Assembly: GCA_009777845.1 (NCBI GenBank)
Contig: WRLD01000030.1
Coordinates: 1 to 37,212 of the forward strand
Length of the DNA stretch: 37,212 bases
Source: Defluviitaleaceae bacterium
GTDB lineage: Bacteria; Bacillota; Clostridia; Lachnospirales; WQUN01
Direction: 5' to 3'
Shown here: positions 1 through 7,301 of the stretch, one piece after another
How the letters are laid out: each line of letters opens with the position of its first letter
Position numbering within the stretch: the stretch's first letter is position 1
The notes under the pieces: generated by a model
Databases searched by the model: none
The model's input: only the letters and a program-made list of their open reading frames with translations
Told to the model about the DNA's origin: nothing
Program-made: the position numbers and the translations under genes

Positions 1-524
1 GTCTGGGCGAGCTGCTGCTGCCCTGCGTCGGTGGCGGTCATGTCTACATAGCATAGCGGCGGAAACATCAAGCACCACCAATTTTGCCCCTCGCCCTCGC
101 CGATTAGTATTTGCACGGTCTCGTATTTGCCCGGCGGAAAGGCTAAATCGCCGTAGAATTGTGTCGGAAAAAACACGCTTTCCATGCTTGCCGCGACCTC
201 GTAATCGTAGCCCTTGCTACGCACGATTTCCTGTGCATAGGCTTCCATTTCTGGTAAAAGCTGTGCGAAAAGCTCGCGCATGTCGGCGATGTCGGTGTAC
301 TGACTGAAATTTGCCGAGAATTTGTCCAAAACCTCTGCGCTGACAAGGTTTTTTAGGTCTTGGTCGTCGCCTGTGTTGCTGTTTGCGCGTACGTGGAAGC
401 GTATTACATTTTCGGCGATGTCGCGCTGGGTCGTGGCGGAGTAAATAAACGTGTACGCCGCCACAACAACCGCAAAGACTAGCCCGAAAAATACTGACAT
501 GGATAAAATTCTTAGCTCTTTCAT
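1..524 (-). CDS. spoIIR: Stage II sporulation protein R (partial, C-terminus outside window)
   Basis: Reading leftwards from an ATG at 522-524, preceded by a GGAGGGA ribosome binding site, the frame stays open to the window edge (174 codons). The product has one N-terminal membrane or signal segment (residues ~8-27), then the SpoIIR hallmarks: FHVRANS near residue 40, YGDLAFPPGKYE, and GEGEGQNWWCLMFPPLCYVD near the end of the visible part. In the family, SpoIIR is made in the forespore under sigma-F and is secreted to trigger SpoIIGA processing of pro-sigma-E. It is the main evidence that the host makes endospores. Family identification is confident; the regulation is known for the family, not seen here. 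Confidence 0.93.
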   Translation of the reverse strand, partial: MKELRILSMSVFFGLVFAVVVAAYTFIYSATTQRDIAENVIRFHVRANSNTGDDQDLKNLVSAEVLDKFSANFSQYTDIADMRELFAQLLPEMEAYAQEIVRSKGYDYEVAASMESVFFPTQFYGDLAFPPGKYETVQILIGEGEGQNWWCLMFPPLCYVDMTATDAGQQQLAQ

Positions 525-572
525 TGATAATCCCTCCGTTTTTTGAACGCCTTTAGCGATTTTTGATACTTT

Positions 573-831
573 AGAATGAAGAACGATGGAACGCGGATTT
601 TCGTGGATTTAGCGGATTTTAAGGGCATGGAACGCGGATTTTCGCGGATTTGGCGGATTTTCGCGGATTTTGCGGATTGGCTCGTGGGGAAATATATCGC
701 CGTTTAGTAATTTACGTGGACAAAATCCGCGTAATCCGTGTAAATCCGTGTTCAATTGCCCTTTGCCTTTAAAATCCGCGAAAATCCGCTAAATCCGCGA
801 AAATCCGCGTTCCATTCACTTTCTTCATTCC
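573..831. repeat. Large palindromic CGGATT-family repeat element
   Basis: This intergenic stretch between spoIIR and the DUF1576 gene is an imperfect inverted repeat. The left arm (about 573-675) is built of repeated CGGATTT units every 9-11 bases. The right arm (about 721-831) is its reverse complement, and both ends carry GAATGAAGAA-like sequence. The same unit family recurs at 4869-5357 and 5768-6112. No gene is visible from 525 to 1017. The function is unknown; the arms could form a long cruciform or RNA hairpin. Confidence 0.8.
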
Positions 832-907
832 ACTTCTTGTAGCAAAAAGCGTAGCAATTGGATTATTACCATGAAGCCAAAGCCTTAAACTATGTAAAAA
901 TTCTTTT

Positions 908-934
908 TTGACGTTTGCGTGATATTCGTATAAT
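908..934 (+). promoter_or_regulatory. Possible sigma-A promoter of the DUF1576 gene
   Basis: TTGACG at 908-913 and TATAAT at 929-934 lie upstream of the DUF1576 start. The 15-base spacer is shorter than the usual 17. A second TATAAT at 934-939 would give a spacer of 20. Neither spacing is ideal, so this is only a candidate. Confidence 0.4.
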
Positions 935-1017
935 ATAATGAGGGCAACCTTTGAAAGCCGCCGACATTCTAAAAATTCCCATAATTTACATAATTCTCAT
1001 ACGCAGGGAGTGAAACC

Positions 1018-2268
1018 ATGCAGGAGCATTTTTTTAAGAAGCCGTATCGCGTTCATTCCATGCTGTTTTGCTTGTTTATTGTTGCGGGGCTTGCTTATGC
1101 TACGCCGATTGGCGTGTTTGAGGGGCTGGTCGAGATTTTCTCGCGGCCGGATATTTTGGTGCATGATTATATACATACGGGCGGCTTTGGGGCTACGCTG
1201 GTAAATGTTGGGCTTAGTGGGCTTTTGGCTGTCGGCTCGCTTGTTTTGGCGAAGCATGAGCCGTCGGGGCTTACCAAGGGCACGCTTTGGCTTGTTATTG
1301 GGCTTGCATTTTTCGGCAAAAATCCCACTAATATGCTGCCTATTATCGTGGGCGGCTTTTTGTACGCCATTGTCAACAACGCGCCCATGGGCGATTCGGT
1401 TTTGCGCGCGATGCTTGCCACATGCCTTGCGCCCGCGGTTACGCAGCTGGCGCATGTTACGAATTTTCAACCATTTTTGGCGGCGTTGCTTGGCGTAACA
1501 ATCGGCCTGCTAATCGGGTATTTAATCAATCCGCTTGCGCTGCATATGTTCGCCGCGCACAAGGGCTTCACCCTGTACAACGTGGGCTTTACGGCGGGCA
1601 TTATCGGCATGGGGATTTATGCCATATTTAGGCTGTTTGGGCTGGAATTTGACACGCTCGACCTATGGAGCAAGGGCTACAGCCTGCATTTGAAGGCGTT
1701 GCTTGGGCTGGTGTCGCTTTATTATATTGTTTGCGGCTCGTTCACCAAGACGAAAGCAGTCAAAAAGTTTCGCGTTTCGCAGCTCTTTCAGTTTCACAAA
1801 TACGAGATTGACTTTTTCAAGGAATTTGAGGAAAAGGCGTACATCAATATGGGAATTATTGGGCTTGCGTGCCTTGCGTACATGTGGCTTATCGGCGGCG
1901 AATACAACGGCCCAGTAATCGGCGCGATTTTGTCGGTGGTGGGCTTCGGCGCGTTCGGCAAGGCACTGTTTTCGTCCATACCCATTGTCATGGGCGCGAC
2001 CCTCGCGGCGTTGATTAACCAGCATTTTACAGGCATACCCTACAACAGCGGCGGCTTTCTTGTGGCTATATTTTTTTCCACCTGCCTTGCGCCGCTGTGC
2101 AAGAGCTTCGGCATATGGTGGGGCTTCGTGGCAGGCATTTTGCATTGCGCGTTTGCGATTACAATCAGCCCGTACCACGGCGGAATGAATTTGTATAATA
2201 ATGGTATGGCAGGCGGGCTGACTGCTATGATTTTAGTGCCGATTATTTTGTTTTTTAAAGAGGCGTAG
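1018..2268 (+). CDS. DUF1576 family multi-pass membrane protein
   Basis: The 416-residue product is almost wholly hydrophobic, with roughly ten membrane segments rich in Gly, Ala, Leu and Ile, including GLLIGYLINPLALHMFAAHKG and a C-terminal half with ITISPYHGGMNLYNNGMAGG. Length and sequence style match the uncharacterised DUF1576 family of Firmicute membrane proteins. No enzymatic motif is seen and the substrate is unknown; a transport role is only a guess. The ATG at 1018 follows an AGGGAG ribosome binding site. It appears to be a single-gene unit, divergent from spoIIR and followed by a repeat-filled spacer. Confidence 0.85.
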   Translation: MQEHFFKKPYRVHSMLFCLFIVAGLAYATPIGVFEGLVEIFSRPDILVHDYIHTGGFGATLVNVGLSGLLAVGSLVLAKHEPSGLTKGTLWLVIGLAFFGKNPTNMLPIIVGGFLYAIVNNAPMGDSVLRAMLATCLAPAVTQLAHVTNFQPFLAALLGVTIGLLIGYLINPLALHMFAAHKGFTLYNVGFTAGIIGMGIYAIFRLFGLEFDTLDLWSKGYSLHLKALLGLVSLYYIVCGSFTKTKAVKKFRVSQLFQFHKYEIDFFKEFEEKAYINMGIIGLACLAYMWLIGGEYNGPVIGAILSVVGFGAFGKALFSSIPIVMGATLAALINQHFTGIPYNSGGFLVAIFFSTCLAPLCKSFGIWWGFVAGILHCAFAITISPYHGGMNLYNNGMAGGLTAMILVPIILFFKEA

Positions 2269-2324
2269 GGGGCGTTGCCCCTTTTCGCCGACTGGGGGCA
2301 TAGCCCCTTTTCTACGGTGGAATG

Positions 2325-2604
2325 TGGTGGGAATGTCGTCCCGCGGAGTAGTTTCTTTGTGTACAGAAAAGGGGCGTTGCCCTTTTTTTTGATTGCTCCT
2401 TGGTGGGAATGTCACCTCGCGGAGTAGTTTCTTTGTGTACAGAAAAGGGGAGTTGCCTTTTTTTGATTGCTCCTTGGTGGGAATGTCGCCCCAAAGACTT
2501 GGGGGCGTTTCCCATTTTCTCCGACCGCTCCGTGGTGGGAATGTCGTCCCTCGGAGTAGCTTCCTAATATGTAAAAAGAATAACGCCCCACGCTTGTGGG
2601 GCAA
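2325..2604. repeat. Degenerate tandem repeat (period ~58-76 bp), ending in a hairpin
   Basis: Four units start with TGGTGGGAATGTC at 2325, 2401, 2475 and 2533. The first two continue with a nearly identical GCGGAGTAGTTTCTTTGTGTA block. Units also carry GGGGCGTTGCCC-type short palindromes. A 7-bp stem hairpin (GCCCCAC...GTGGGGC, 2585-2602) closes the region. Frames are open across it but show no protein-like composition, so I read it as non-coding repeat between the DUF1576 gene and the toxin locus. Confidence 0.75.
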
Positions 2605-2686
2605 ACGTGGGGCATTACTCCGAGAAAAATTACCATGAAAAAATCAACAAAATTATAGTAATTGCTTTTTGGGAGCTTGTCAAGAG

Positions 2687-2714
2687 TTGATTTTTATATT
2701 TTTTATGTAATAAT
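2687..2714 (+). promoter_or_regulatory. Candidate promoter of the small toxin mRNA
   Basis: TTGATT at 2687-2692 and AATAAT at 2709-2714 are separated by 16 bases. A transcript starting near 2721 would have a leader of ~70 nt before the toxin start codon, as is usual for type I toxin mRNAs. Confidence 0.45.
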
Positions 2715-2793
2715 GGACGTGTAGCCTAAACAGCTATAAGCAGTTGCCGAGGGTTGGCTTGGTTTCACCGCCTTTTTTACAGGGAGGTGGAAT

Positions 2794-2898
2794 ATGGACT
2801 TTGCGTTTAACGAGTTTTATAACTTCGTGATTACCGTTCTTGGAATGATTTTGTCATACAAAGCGGGTCGCAGCAGTTCACACAAGACAAAAAAATAG
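2794..2898 (+). CDS. Small holin-like membrane peptide, type I toxin
   Basis: The 34-residue peptide starts at an ATG 3 bases after a strong AGGGAGGTGG ribosome binding site. It has a short acidic/aromatic N-terminus, one hydrophobic segment (FVITVLGMILSY, residues 11-22) and a basic C-terminus ending HKTKK. This layout is that of Firmicute holin-like type I toxins (TxpA/BsrG-like, Hol_Tox type), which depolarise or disturb the membrane. The surrounding RNA features support the call: long-range pairing between the mRNA leader and 3' end, two terminators, and an opposing promoter for an antisense RNA. Assignment rests on architecture rather than close sequence recognition. Confidence 0.72.
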   Translation: MDFAFNEFYNFVITVLGMILSYKAGRSSSHKTKK

Positions 2899-2929
2899 CC
2901 GCCCTTGGCCAAGGAAACCGGCTATTTTT
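2891..2929. terminator. Bidirectional terminator after the toxin gene
   Basis: AAAAATAGCCG (2891-2901) pairs with CGGCTATTTTT (2919-2929), with an inner CCTTGGCCAAGG stem. The hairpin is followed by T-rich sequence on both strands. It overlaps the toxin stop codon, and on the minus strand it would end the antisense RNA. Confidence 0.7.
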
Positions 2930-3007
2930 AATTTACGATACATCACAGCGGTGACACCAAGCCACGGCTCTGCTTGCTTCACAACAGGTCGCACATTAGT
3001 GTGACCT
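2895..3007 (-). ncRNA. Predicted antisense antitoxin RNA (RatA/SR4-like role)
   Basis: A good minus-strand promoter at 3014-3041 would start an RNA near 3007. It would run leftwards through the complement of the toxin mRNA 3' region and stop at the terminator at 2891-2929, giving ~110 nt. It would be fully complementary to the toxin mRNA 3' untranslated region, including the 2948-2964 pairing element. RNA ends are inferred from promoter and terminator positions only. Confidence 0.6.
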
Positions 3008-3013
3008 GTTTTT
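2983..3013 (+). terminator. Terminator of the toxin mRNA
   Basis: A 12-bp stem (2983-2994 with 2999-3010, one G-U pair) with loop ATTA is followed by a short T run. It would end the toxin mRNA after the 3' pairing element. Its complement would form the 5' hairpin of the antisense RNA. Confidence 0.7.
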
Positions 3014-3041
3014 ATTATAACCTTAGTTTGAAAAAAATCAA
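3014..3041 (-). promoter_or_regulatory. Promoter of the antisense antitoxin RNA
   Basis: On the minus strand, TTGATT (3036-3041) and a perfect TATAAT (3014-3019) are 16 bases apart. It faces the toxin gene, and no open reading frame follows it. Confidence 0.65.
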
Positions 3042-3095
3042 TCCCTTACGATACCTAAATAATAATGGAAAATATTCCAAAATATTACACCTCGA

Positions 3096-4838
3096 CTAGA
3101 GGGTGAATCGTGACAGCCTCTCTGAAACAGCACCCACTTTTTCTGCGAGCGTTGCAAAAATGCACTCGATTTTTTCGCCGAGGCTTGTTTCATACAAATC
3201 TACGCCGAATGTAGTCTTGCAAGAGAGCATGGGTCTTAAATCTATCGCACTTGCTTCTGCTCCTGCTTCCGCTCCTGTTTTCAAACTCACCTCACCTAAG
3301 CCCTTGCCGCTAAGCACCTTAAATACCTGCGGCAAGCGTGGGTCGGGGCTTAGTTGCATTTTGTTGCCGTTGTCGTCTATGCCCATGAGATAGCGAAGCC
3401 ACAACGCAATAAAAAAGGGAATTGCTTCTAGGTGGGAGTGGCTTTGCCCTTGGTTTTGCCCTTGTCCTTGTTCTTGTCCTTGTTCTTGCCCTTGTTCTTG
3501 CCCTTGGTTTTGCCCTTGTTCTTGCCCTTGTTCTTGCCCTTGGTTTTGTCCTTGTTCCTGTCCTTGTGCTTGCTCTTGTTCCTGTCCTTGTTCCTGCCCT
3601 TGATTTTGCCCTTGTTCTTGCCCTTGATTTTGCCCTTGTTCCTGCCCTTGCCCTTGCCCCTGTCCTCCCCCTCCCCCCAACGCCCTCAACGTAACCCCAA
3701 ACCGCACTGCGACCTTTTGCGAGGTATCGCTGGCAATTCTGGCAGGGGTGTCGGGGATAAACGGATTGGGGAAGCGGCGCGTGAGGACTTCCTCTAGGAA
3801 GTCGCGCGGCTCGATAATTCGCGGGTGGGCTACGGTGGGCAGGGCTTCGTTTGCGGCGGCGCGTATGAGCCTTACGAGGCGCGGGTCGTTCATGCAGTCG
3901 GCGATTGTGGGGTAGCCCAGCAGCTTGCCCGCGATTGCCAGAATGGTGTGCAACGGGTTTAGGCAGGCGCAAACCTTCATTTGGTCTACGCGGCGGACTG
4001 TTTCGCGGTCGGTGAGATACACGCCAGTTTTTTCCAGTGGCGGACGGCCGTTTGGGAAATCGTCCTCGATTACTAGGTATTGTGCGGCCTCGGCGTTTAC
4101 GAACGGCGCGACAAAGGTGTGCTTCGTCGTTTCAAAAATTTCCGTGCTGGGAATAAGGTCGCCCAGCCTTTTGGCTACGTCTGCGGACGGGCGCGGCGTG
4201 ATTTTGTCAATCATTGTCCACGGGAAGCTCTGCGTTTTTACATATTCGACAAAGCCCTGCGGAACGTCCGTTTTGCACCATTCGTGCGCTACCGCCAAAA
4301 CGGCGTTTTCCAGCTGCTTGCCGTTTTCCGCGAAATTGTCCAAGCAAACAAGGGCAATGGGCGGCGCGGCAGGCTTTTGGCGATTGTATCGCGAAAGCAG
4401 TCCGCGCGTAAGCTGTTCGATTGCCGTGCTTGCTTGGGCGGGCGTTTTGCAAATTTTCTCCGTGGCGTAGCCCTTTTCCGTGATTGTTAGGCTAATTAGC
4501 TGCAACGACGGCGCGGCTATTATTTCCTCTAGGCGCGGCAAATCGCAGGAAAAAGCGTCCGCAATGCTTGAAATTACGCGGTTCTCTGTGCTTCCGTCCG
4601 CGTGCAGGGTTACGCCGATGGTTACGTTATCGTATGGCGTAAACGCCTTGGGAATAATTTCCTCGTCATATGGCTCGTAGACGATTATTCCCGTCTGCGC
4701 CTCGCCGCTTTCCAATAAATCCTGCTGTGCGGCGGCCACGAAAGCCCTAAAAATATTGCCTGCGCCTATGTGTAGCCATGTGGGGGCGGATTTTGTACGC
4801 GCGCGCATTAACGCGACATCAAATTTATGTGGGTTCAT
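3096..4838 (-). CDS. uxuB: Fructuronate reductase / mannitol dehydrogenase family protein with repeat insert
   Basis: The 580-residue protein belongs to the long-chain mannitol dehydrogenase family. An N-terminal NAD-binding fold carries WLHIGAGNIFRAF (residues ~21-33). The C-terminal catalytic domain has MKVCACLNPLHT near residue 290, matching the Lys...Asn..His catalytic triad. With mannonate dehydratase (uxuA) ~1.3 kb upstream on the same strand, the likely reaction is D-fructuronate to D-mannonate in glucuronate catabolism; another polyol oxidation cannot be excluded. Residues ~390-466 are an almost pure Gly-Gln-Glu-Asn repeat, which accounts for most of the extra length over the usual ~490-540. 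The ATG follows AAGGAG at good spacing. Confidence 0.85.
   Translation of the reverse strand: MNPHKFDVALMRARTKSAPTWLHIGAGNIFRAFVAAAQQDLLESGEAQTGIIVYEPYDEEIIPKAFTPYDNVTIGVTLHADGSTENRVISSIADAFSCDLPRLEEIIAAPSLQLISLTITEKGYATEKICKTPAQASTAIEQLTRGLLSRYNRQKPAAPPIALVCLDNFAENGKQLENAVLAVAHEWCKTDVPQGFVEYVKTQSFPWTMIDKITPRPSADVAKRLGDLIPSTEIFETTKHTFVAPFVNAEAAQYLVIEDDFPNGRPPLEKTGVYLTDRETVRRVDQMKVCACLNPLHTILAIAGKLLGYPTIADCMNDPRLVRLIRAAANEALPTVAHPRIIEPRDFLEEVLTRRFPNPFIPDTPARIASDTSQKVAVRFGVTLRALGGGGGQGQGQGQEQGQNQGQEQGQNQGQEQGQEQEQAQGQEQGQNQGQEQGQEQGQNQGQEQGQEQGQEQGQGQNQGQSHSHLEAIPFFIALWLRYLMGIDDNGNKMQLSPDPRLPQVFKVLSGKGLGEVSLKTGAEAGAEASAIDLRPMLSCKTTFGVDLYETSLGEKIECIFATLAEKVGAVSERLSRFTL
3441..3667. repeat. In-frame hexanucleotide repeat inside uxuB
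   Basis: About 37 hexamers of the type CAAGGG/CAAGAA (minus strand) run in tandem and encode alternating Gly-Gln, Glu-Gln and Asn-Gln pairs. The unit is a multiple of three, so changes in copy number alter protein length without a frameshift. The opposite strand is open too but gives only Leu/Val-rich low-complexity peptides. Confidence 0.9.
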
Positions 4839-4868
4839 ATCTCGCTCCTTGTTTGTTTTTGAGAATTT

Positions 4869-5046
4869 GGAACGCGGATTTTAAAGGCATGTAACGCGGA
4901 TTTTCGCGGATTTTCGCGGATTCGTTCGTGCTTCTGCCGTGCCACGCTCCCTCTGTGCCTCTGTGTGAAAATCTTTTTGAAAAATAATGAACGTAGGTAA
5001 AGTGTATAGCTTCCATATCTTTAGTTAAAGGATTTTTTCACACAGT
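4869..5046. repeat. CGGATT-family repeats and inverted CACAGAGGCACA block upstream of uxuB
   Basis: CGCGGATTTT units occur at 4869-4923. They are followed by a block (about 4938-4970) whose reverse complement resembles 5032-5090 (CACAGAGGCACA...GGGAGCG). Frames here are short and repeat-derived, so I see no gene. Confidence 0.7.
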
Positions 5047-5275
5047 AGTTCGCACAGAGGCACAAAGCAGAGGGAGCGAGGCATAGCAGACAATAAAATG
5101 TGGATTTAAAGACAATTAAACACGGATTTAACGGATTTACGCAGATTTCGCGGATTCGTTCTCGCTCTCATTCAAAGCTAACGCAACACATACTACACGG
5201 ATTACACGGATTACACGGATTTTCCCACGAACGAATCCGCGTAATCCGTGAAAATCCGTTAAATCCGTGTTTGAT
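5047..5275. repeat. Copy A of a ~225-bp duplicated palindromic element
   Basis: This copy matches 5768-5989 with only a few substitutions and one 7-base indel. It contains 43-base inverted arms (5118-5160 and 5230-5272) made of CGGATT units, separated by ~69 bases. Copies A and B lie in the same orientation on either side of the NTF2-like gene. CGGATT-like sequence continues to about 5357. Confidence 0.85.
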
Positions 5276-5358
5276 TACCCTTAATTTACACGAATAAAAG
5301 CTGCGTTCCTCTGCCCTTAATTTACACGGATAGAATCCGTGTAAATTCGCGGATTAAA

Positions 5359-5712
5359 CTATACAATTGGCAGGTTATGCTGCTTCAAGAATGACAGCTT
5401 ATCCCAATATCCTCTTTGAAGAACAATTTTGCCATCAGCTATGTGAAAAAAACCGCAGCCCCTCAAGCCCAAGGGGTCTTTCCATTCAATAATAGCCCAC
5501 TCGCCATCTTCAAAAATGTTTTCAACAATGCAAGTCATTTTAGCTTGGGCAAGCTCAAGCTCGAACAGCTTCTTTATATCTGTTTTACCAATAACTGGCT
5601 CGTTAGCAACCTGATGATTGACGGCATCATCGGCATACAGGCTCGAGAGTTTCTCAACATCGGAATTGTTAAAAGCCTCTACCCATTGTAAAAGAACTGA
5701 TTTAGGATTCAT
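5359..5712 (-). CDS. NTF2-like / SnoaL-like domain protein
   Basis: The 117-residue protein has the pattern of a small NTF2-fold (SnoaL-like) protein: an N-terminal helix LLQWVEAFNNSDVEKLSSLYADDAV, then strands with EDGEWAIIEWKDP and ending in GYWDKLSFLKQH. Family members are cone-shaped ligand-binding proteins or small isomerase/hydrolase-like enzymes. The substrate cannot be read from sequence. I prefer the ATG at 5710-5712, 7 bases after GGTGG; a GTG two codons earlier is possible but sits directly against that site. It lies alone between two copies of a duplicated repeat, on the same strand as uxuA and uxuB. Confidence 0.8.
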   Translation of the reverse strand: MNPKSVLLQWVEAFNNSDVEKLSSLYADDAVNHQVANEPVIGKTDIKKLFELELAQAKMTCIVENIFEDGEWAIIEWKDPLGLRGCGFFHIADGKIVLQRGYWDKLSFLKQHNLPIV

Positions 5713-5767
5713 TTTCACCCCACCAGTATATAAATTTTATATATTTGTCAAAATCATTTCATGCAGG

Positions 5768-5989
5768 AGTTCGCACAGAGGCACAGGGAGCGAGGCACAG
5801 CAGATAATAAAATGTGGATTTAAAGACAATTAAACACGGATTTAACGGATTTACGCAGATTTCGCGGATTCGTTCTCGCTTTCATTCAAAGCTAACGCAA
5901 CACATAATACACGGATTACACGGATTACACGGATTTTCCCACGAACGAATCCGCGTAATCCGTGAAAATCCGTTAAATCCGTGTTTGAT
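5768..5989. repeat. Copy B of the ~225-bp duplicated palindromic element
   Basis: This copy is nearly identical to 5047-5275, with inverted arms at 5832-5874 and 5944-5986. Both arms are offset from copy A by exactly 714 bases, so the two arm regions have no indels relative to each other. Confidence 0.85.
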
Positions 5990-6112
5990 ACCCTCTAAAA
6001 ACCTACATAATCCGCAATCCGTAAATTTTCAATAAACGCAAGAAAAAATCCGCGAAAATCCGCCAAATCCGCGAAAATCCGCGTTCCATTTCTTTTAAAA
6101 TCCGCGTTCCCT
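5990..6112. repeat. Additional CGGATT-family repeats downstream of uxuA
   Basis: Repeated AAATCCGCG/AAATCCGCC units fill the spacer up to the uxuA stop codon. They resemble the right arm of the element at 573-831. No gene is seen. Confidence 0.7.
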
Positions 6113-6125
6113 TGCTCCCTGTCTA

Positions 6126-7235
6126 TTAAGGCTTCGGGACGATATTCCCACTAAAGTCATTCGGAGAAAAGGGACGAAGTCCCTCCCATAAACCGAGTAG
6201 GTACGCCGCGCCCAACGCCCTATCATACAGCCCATACCCAGGGCGGCCTTTTCTTGTGGCTTCGTCCCAAATCATACGCCCATGGTCGGGTCGTACCCAG
6301 CCCGAAAAGCCGATGTCGCTTAGGGCTTTCATAATTTCGTACATGTCGAGCGAGCCGAGGGAGGTCAGGTGCGCCGATTCGTAAAAGTCGGTGTCGTTCT
6401 CGAACTTCAGATTGCGGACATGCGCGAAGTGGATTAGCTCGCCAAATTCGCGGATAATCGCAGGAATGTCCGCGCCCTTTTTCGCGCCAAGCGAGCCTGT
6501 GCAAAGCGTAAGGCCGTTGTGCTTGCTTGGGTGCAGTGCGAGGTATTTGCGGATATTTTCGCGGCTGATTATTAGCTTGGGCAAGCCGAAAATAGGGCGC
6601 GGCGGGTCGTCTGGGTGGACTGCCATTTTTATGTCGAGCCGTTCGGCGTGCGGGATAATTGCATCTAGGAAATACTTCATATTCGCGTAAAATGCGGCCT
6701 CGCTCATGCCCTCGTACGCCGCTAGGGCTTCGCGGATTTTTTTCATGCGCTCTGGCTCCCAGCCTGGCATTTCGTAGGTCTGGGAATCCTTGGCGTAACG
6801 AGCCGCAAGCTCCTCGGGCGTTATGCTGTCCACAAAGGCGGCCTCGTAGCGCATGGTGTTTGAGCCGTCTGGCAGGTCGTAATATAGGTCGCTTCTCGCC
6901 CAGTCGATAACGGGCATCATGTTGTAGCAAATACATTTAATGCCATATTTGGCTAGACGTTCCATAGTCAAGATGTAGCTCTCGATTTTTTCGTCACGCG
7001 CGGCAAGCCCGAGCTTTATGTCCTCGTGAATATTTACGCTCTCGATTACCTCCACCTCTAGCCCCGCGGCGGCGATTTGCTCCGTCATATGCCTAATGCG
7101 CGACTCAGGCCACGCCTCGCCCGCAGGAATGTCCAGCAGACTTGTCACTACGCCCGTCACGCCCGGGATTTGCTTTATGTAGCGTAGGGGGATTGGGTCT
7201 TGGCTTTCTCCGAACCATCGGAAGGTCATTTTCAT
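6126..7235 (-). CDS. uxuA: Mannonate dehydratase
   Basis: The 369-residue protein starts MKMTFRWFGESQDPIPL and contains GVTGVVTSLLDIPAGEAW, ICYNMMPVIDWARSDL, a His/Asp-rich metal-site segment (KMAVHPDDPP), LTLCTGSLG, HFAHVRN and WVRPDHGR. These are hallmarks of UxuA, the metal-dependent dehydratase that converts D-mannonate to 2-keto-3-deoxygluconate. The length is normal for the family. The ATG follows AAGGAG with 7-base spacing. It is upstream of uxuB on the same strand but separated by an NTF2-like gene and repeats, so the classic tight uxu operon is broken up here. A TPR gene ends 66 bp before it. Confidence 0.95.
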   Translation of the reverse strand: MKMTFRWFGESQDPIPLRYIKQIPGVTGVVTSLLDIPAGEAWPESRIRHMTEQIAAAGLEVEVIESVNIHEDIKLGLAARDEKIESYILTMERLAKYGIKCICYNMMPVIDWARSDLYYDLPDGSNTMRYEAAFVDSITPEELAARYAKDSQTYEMPGWEPERMKKIREALAAYEGMSEAAFYANMKYFLDAIIPHAERLDIKMAVHPDDPPRPIFGLPKLIISRENIRKYLALHPSKHNGLTLCTGSLGAKKGADIPAIIREFGELIHFAHVRNLKFENDTDFYESAHLTSLGSLDMYEIMKALSDIGFSGWVRPDHGRMIWDEATRKGRPGYGLYDRALGAAYLLGLWEGLRPFSPNDFSGNIVPKP

Positions 7236-7301
7236 GGGGTTGCTCCTTTTTTTGGGTGGGGGCGTTGCCCCTGCCTTACTTAATTTGTTGGGATTGGGGG
7301 G

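Larger units (their letters stand above)
2755..2964 (+). promoter_or_regulatory. Leader-to-3' end long-range pairing in toxin mRNA
   Basis: The leader at 2755-2771 (TGGCTTGGTTTCACCGC) is complementary to 2948-2964 (GCGGTGACACCAAGCCA) at 16 of 17 positions. In type I toxin mRNAs such 5'-3' pairing keeps the primary transcript folded and poorly translated until processed. Here the leader element lies 10 bases before the ribosome binding site. Confidence 0.6.

Noticed and set aside
997..1470. Long minus-strand frame opposite the DUF1576 gene
   Set aside because: It is the antisense shadow of a well-supported membrane protein and its Arg/Lys/Asn-rich product matches no family; it has no convincing start site.
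2233..2604. 123-codon minus-strand frame with TPP and RSGRRK repeats
   Set aside because: It is produced by the tandem DNA repeat at 2325-2604; the repeated peptide is low-complexity and other frames are equally open.
3441..3667. CRISPR-like array
   Set aside because: Repeats are 6-base units with no unique spacers and lie in frame inside a gene.
3422..3797. Plus-strand Leu/Val/Pro-rich frames
   Set aside because: They are the reverse complement of the Gln-rich hexamer repeat inside uxuB; only the minus frame continues into enzyme domains.
5100..6035. Short frames MDLKTIKHGFNGFTQISRIR... occurring twice
   Set aside because: Both are translations of the duplicated CGGATT element; neither has a ribosome binding site or protein-like character.
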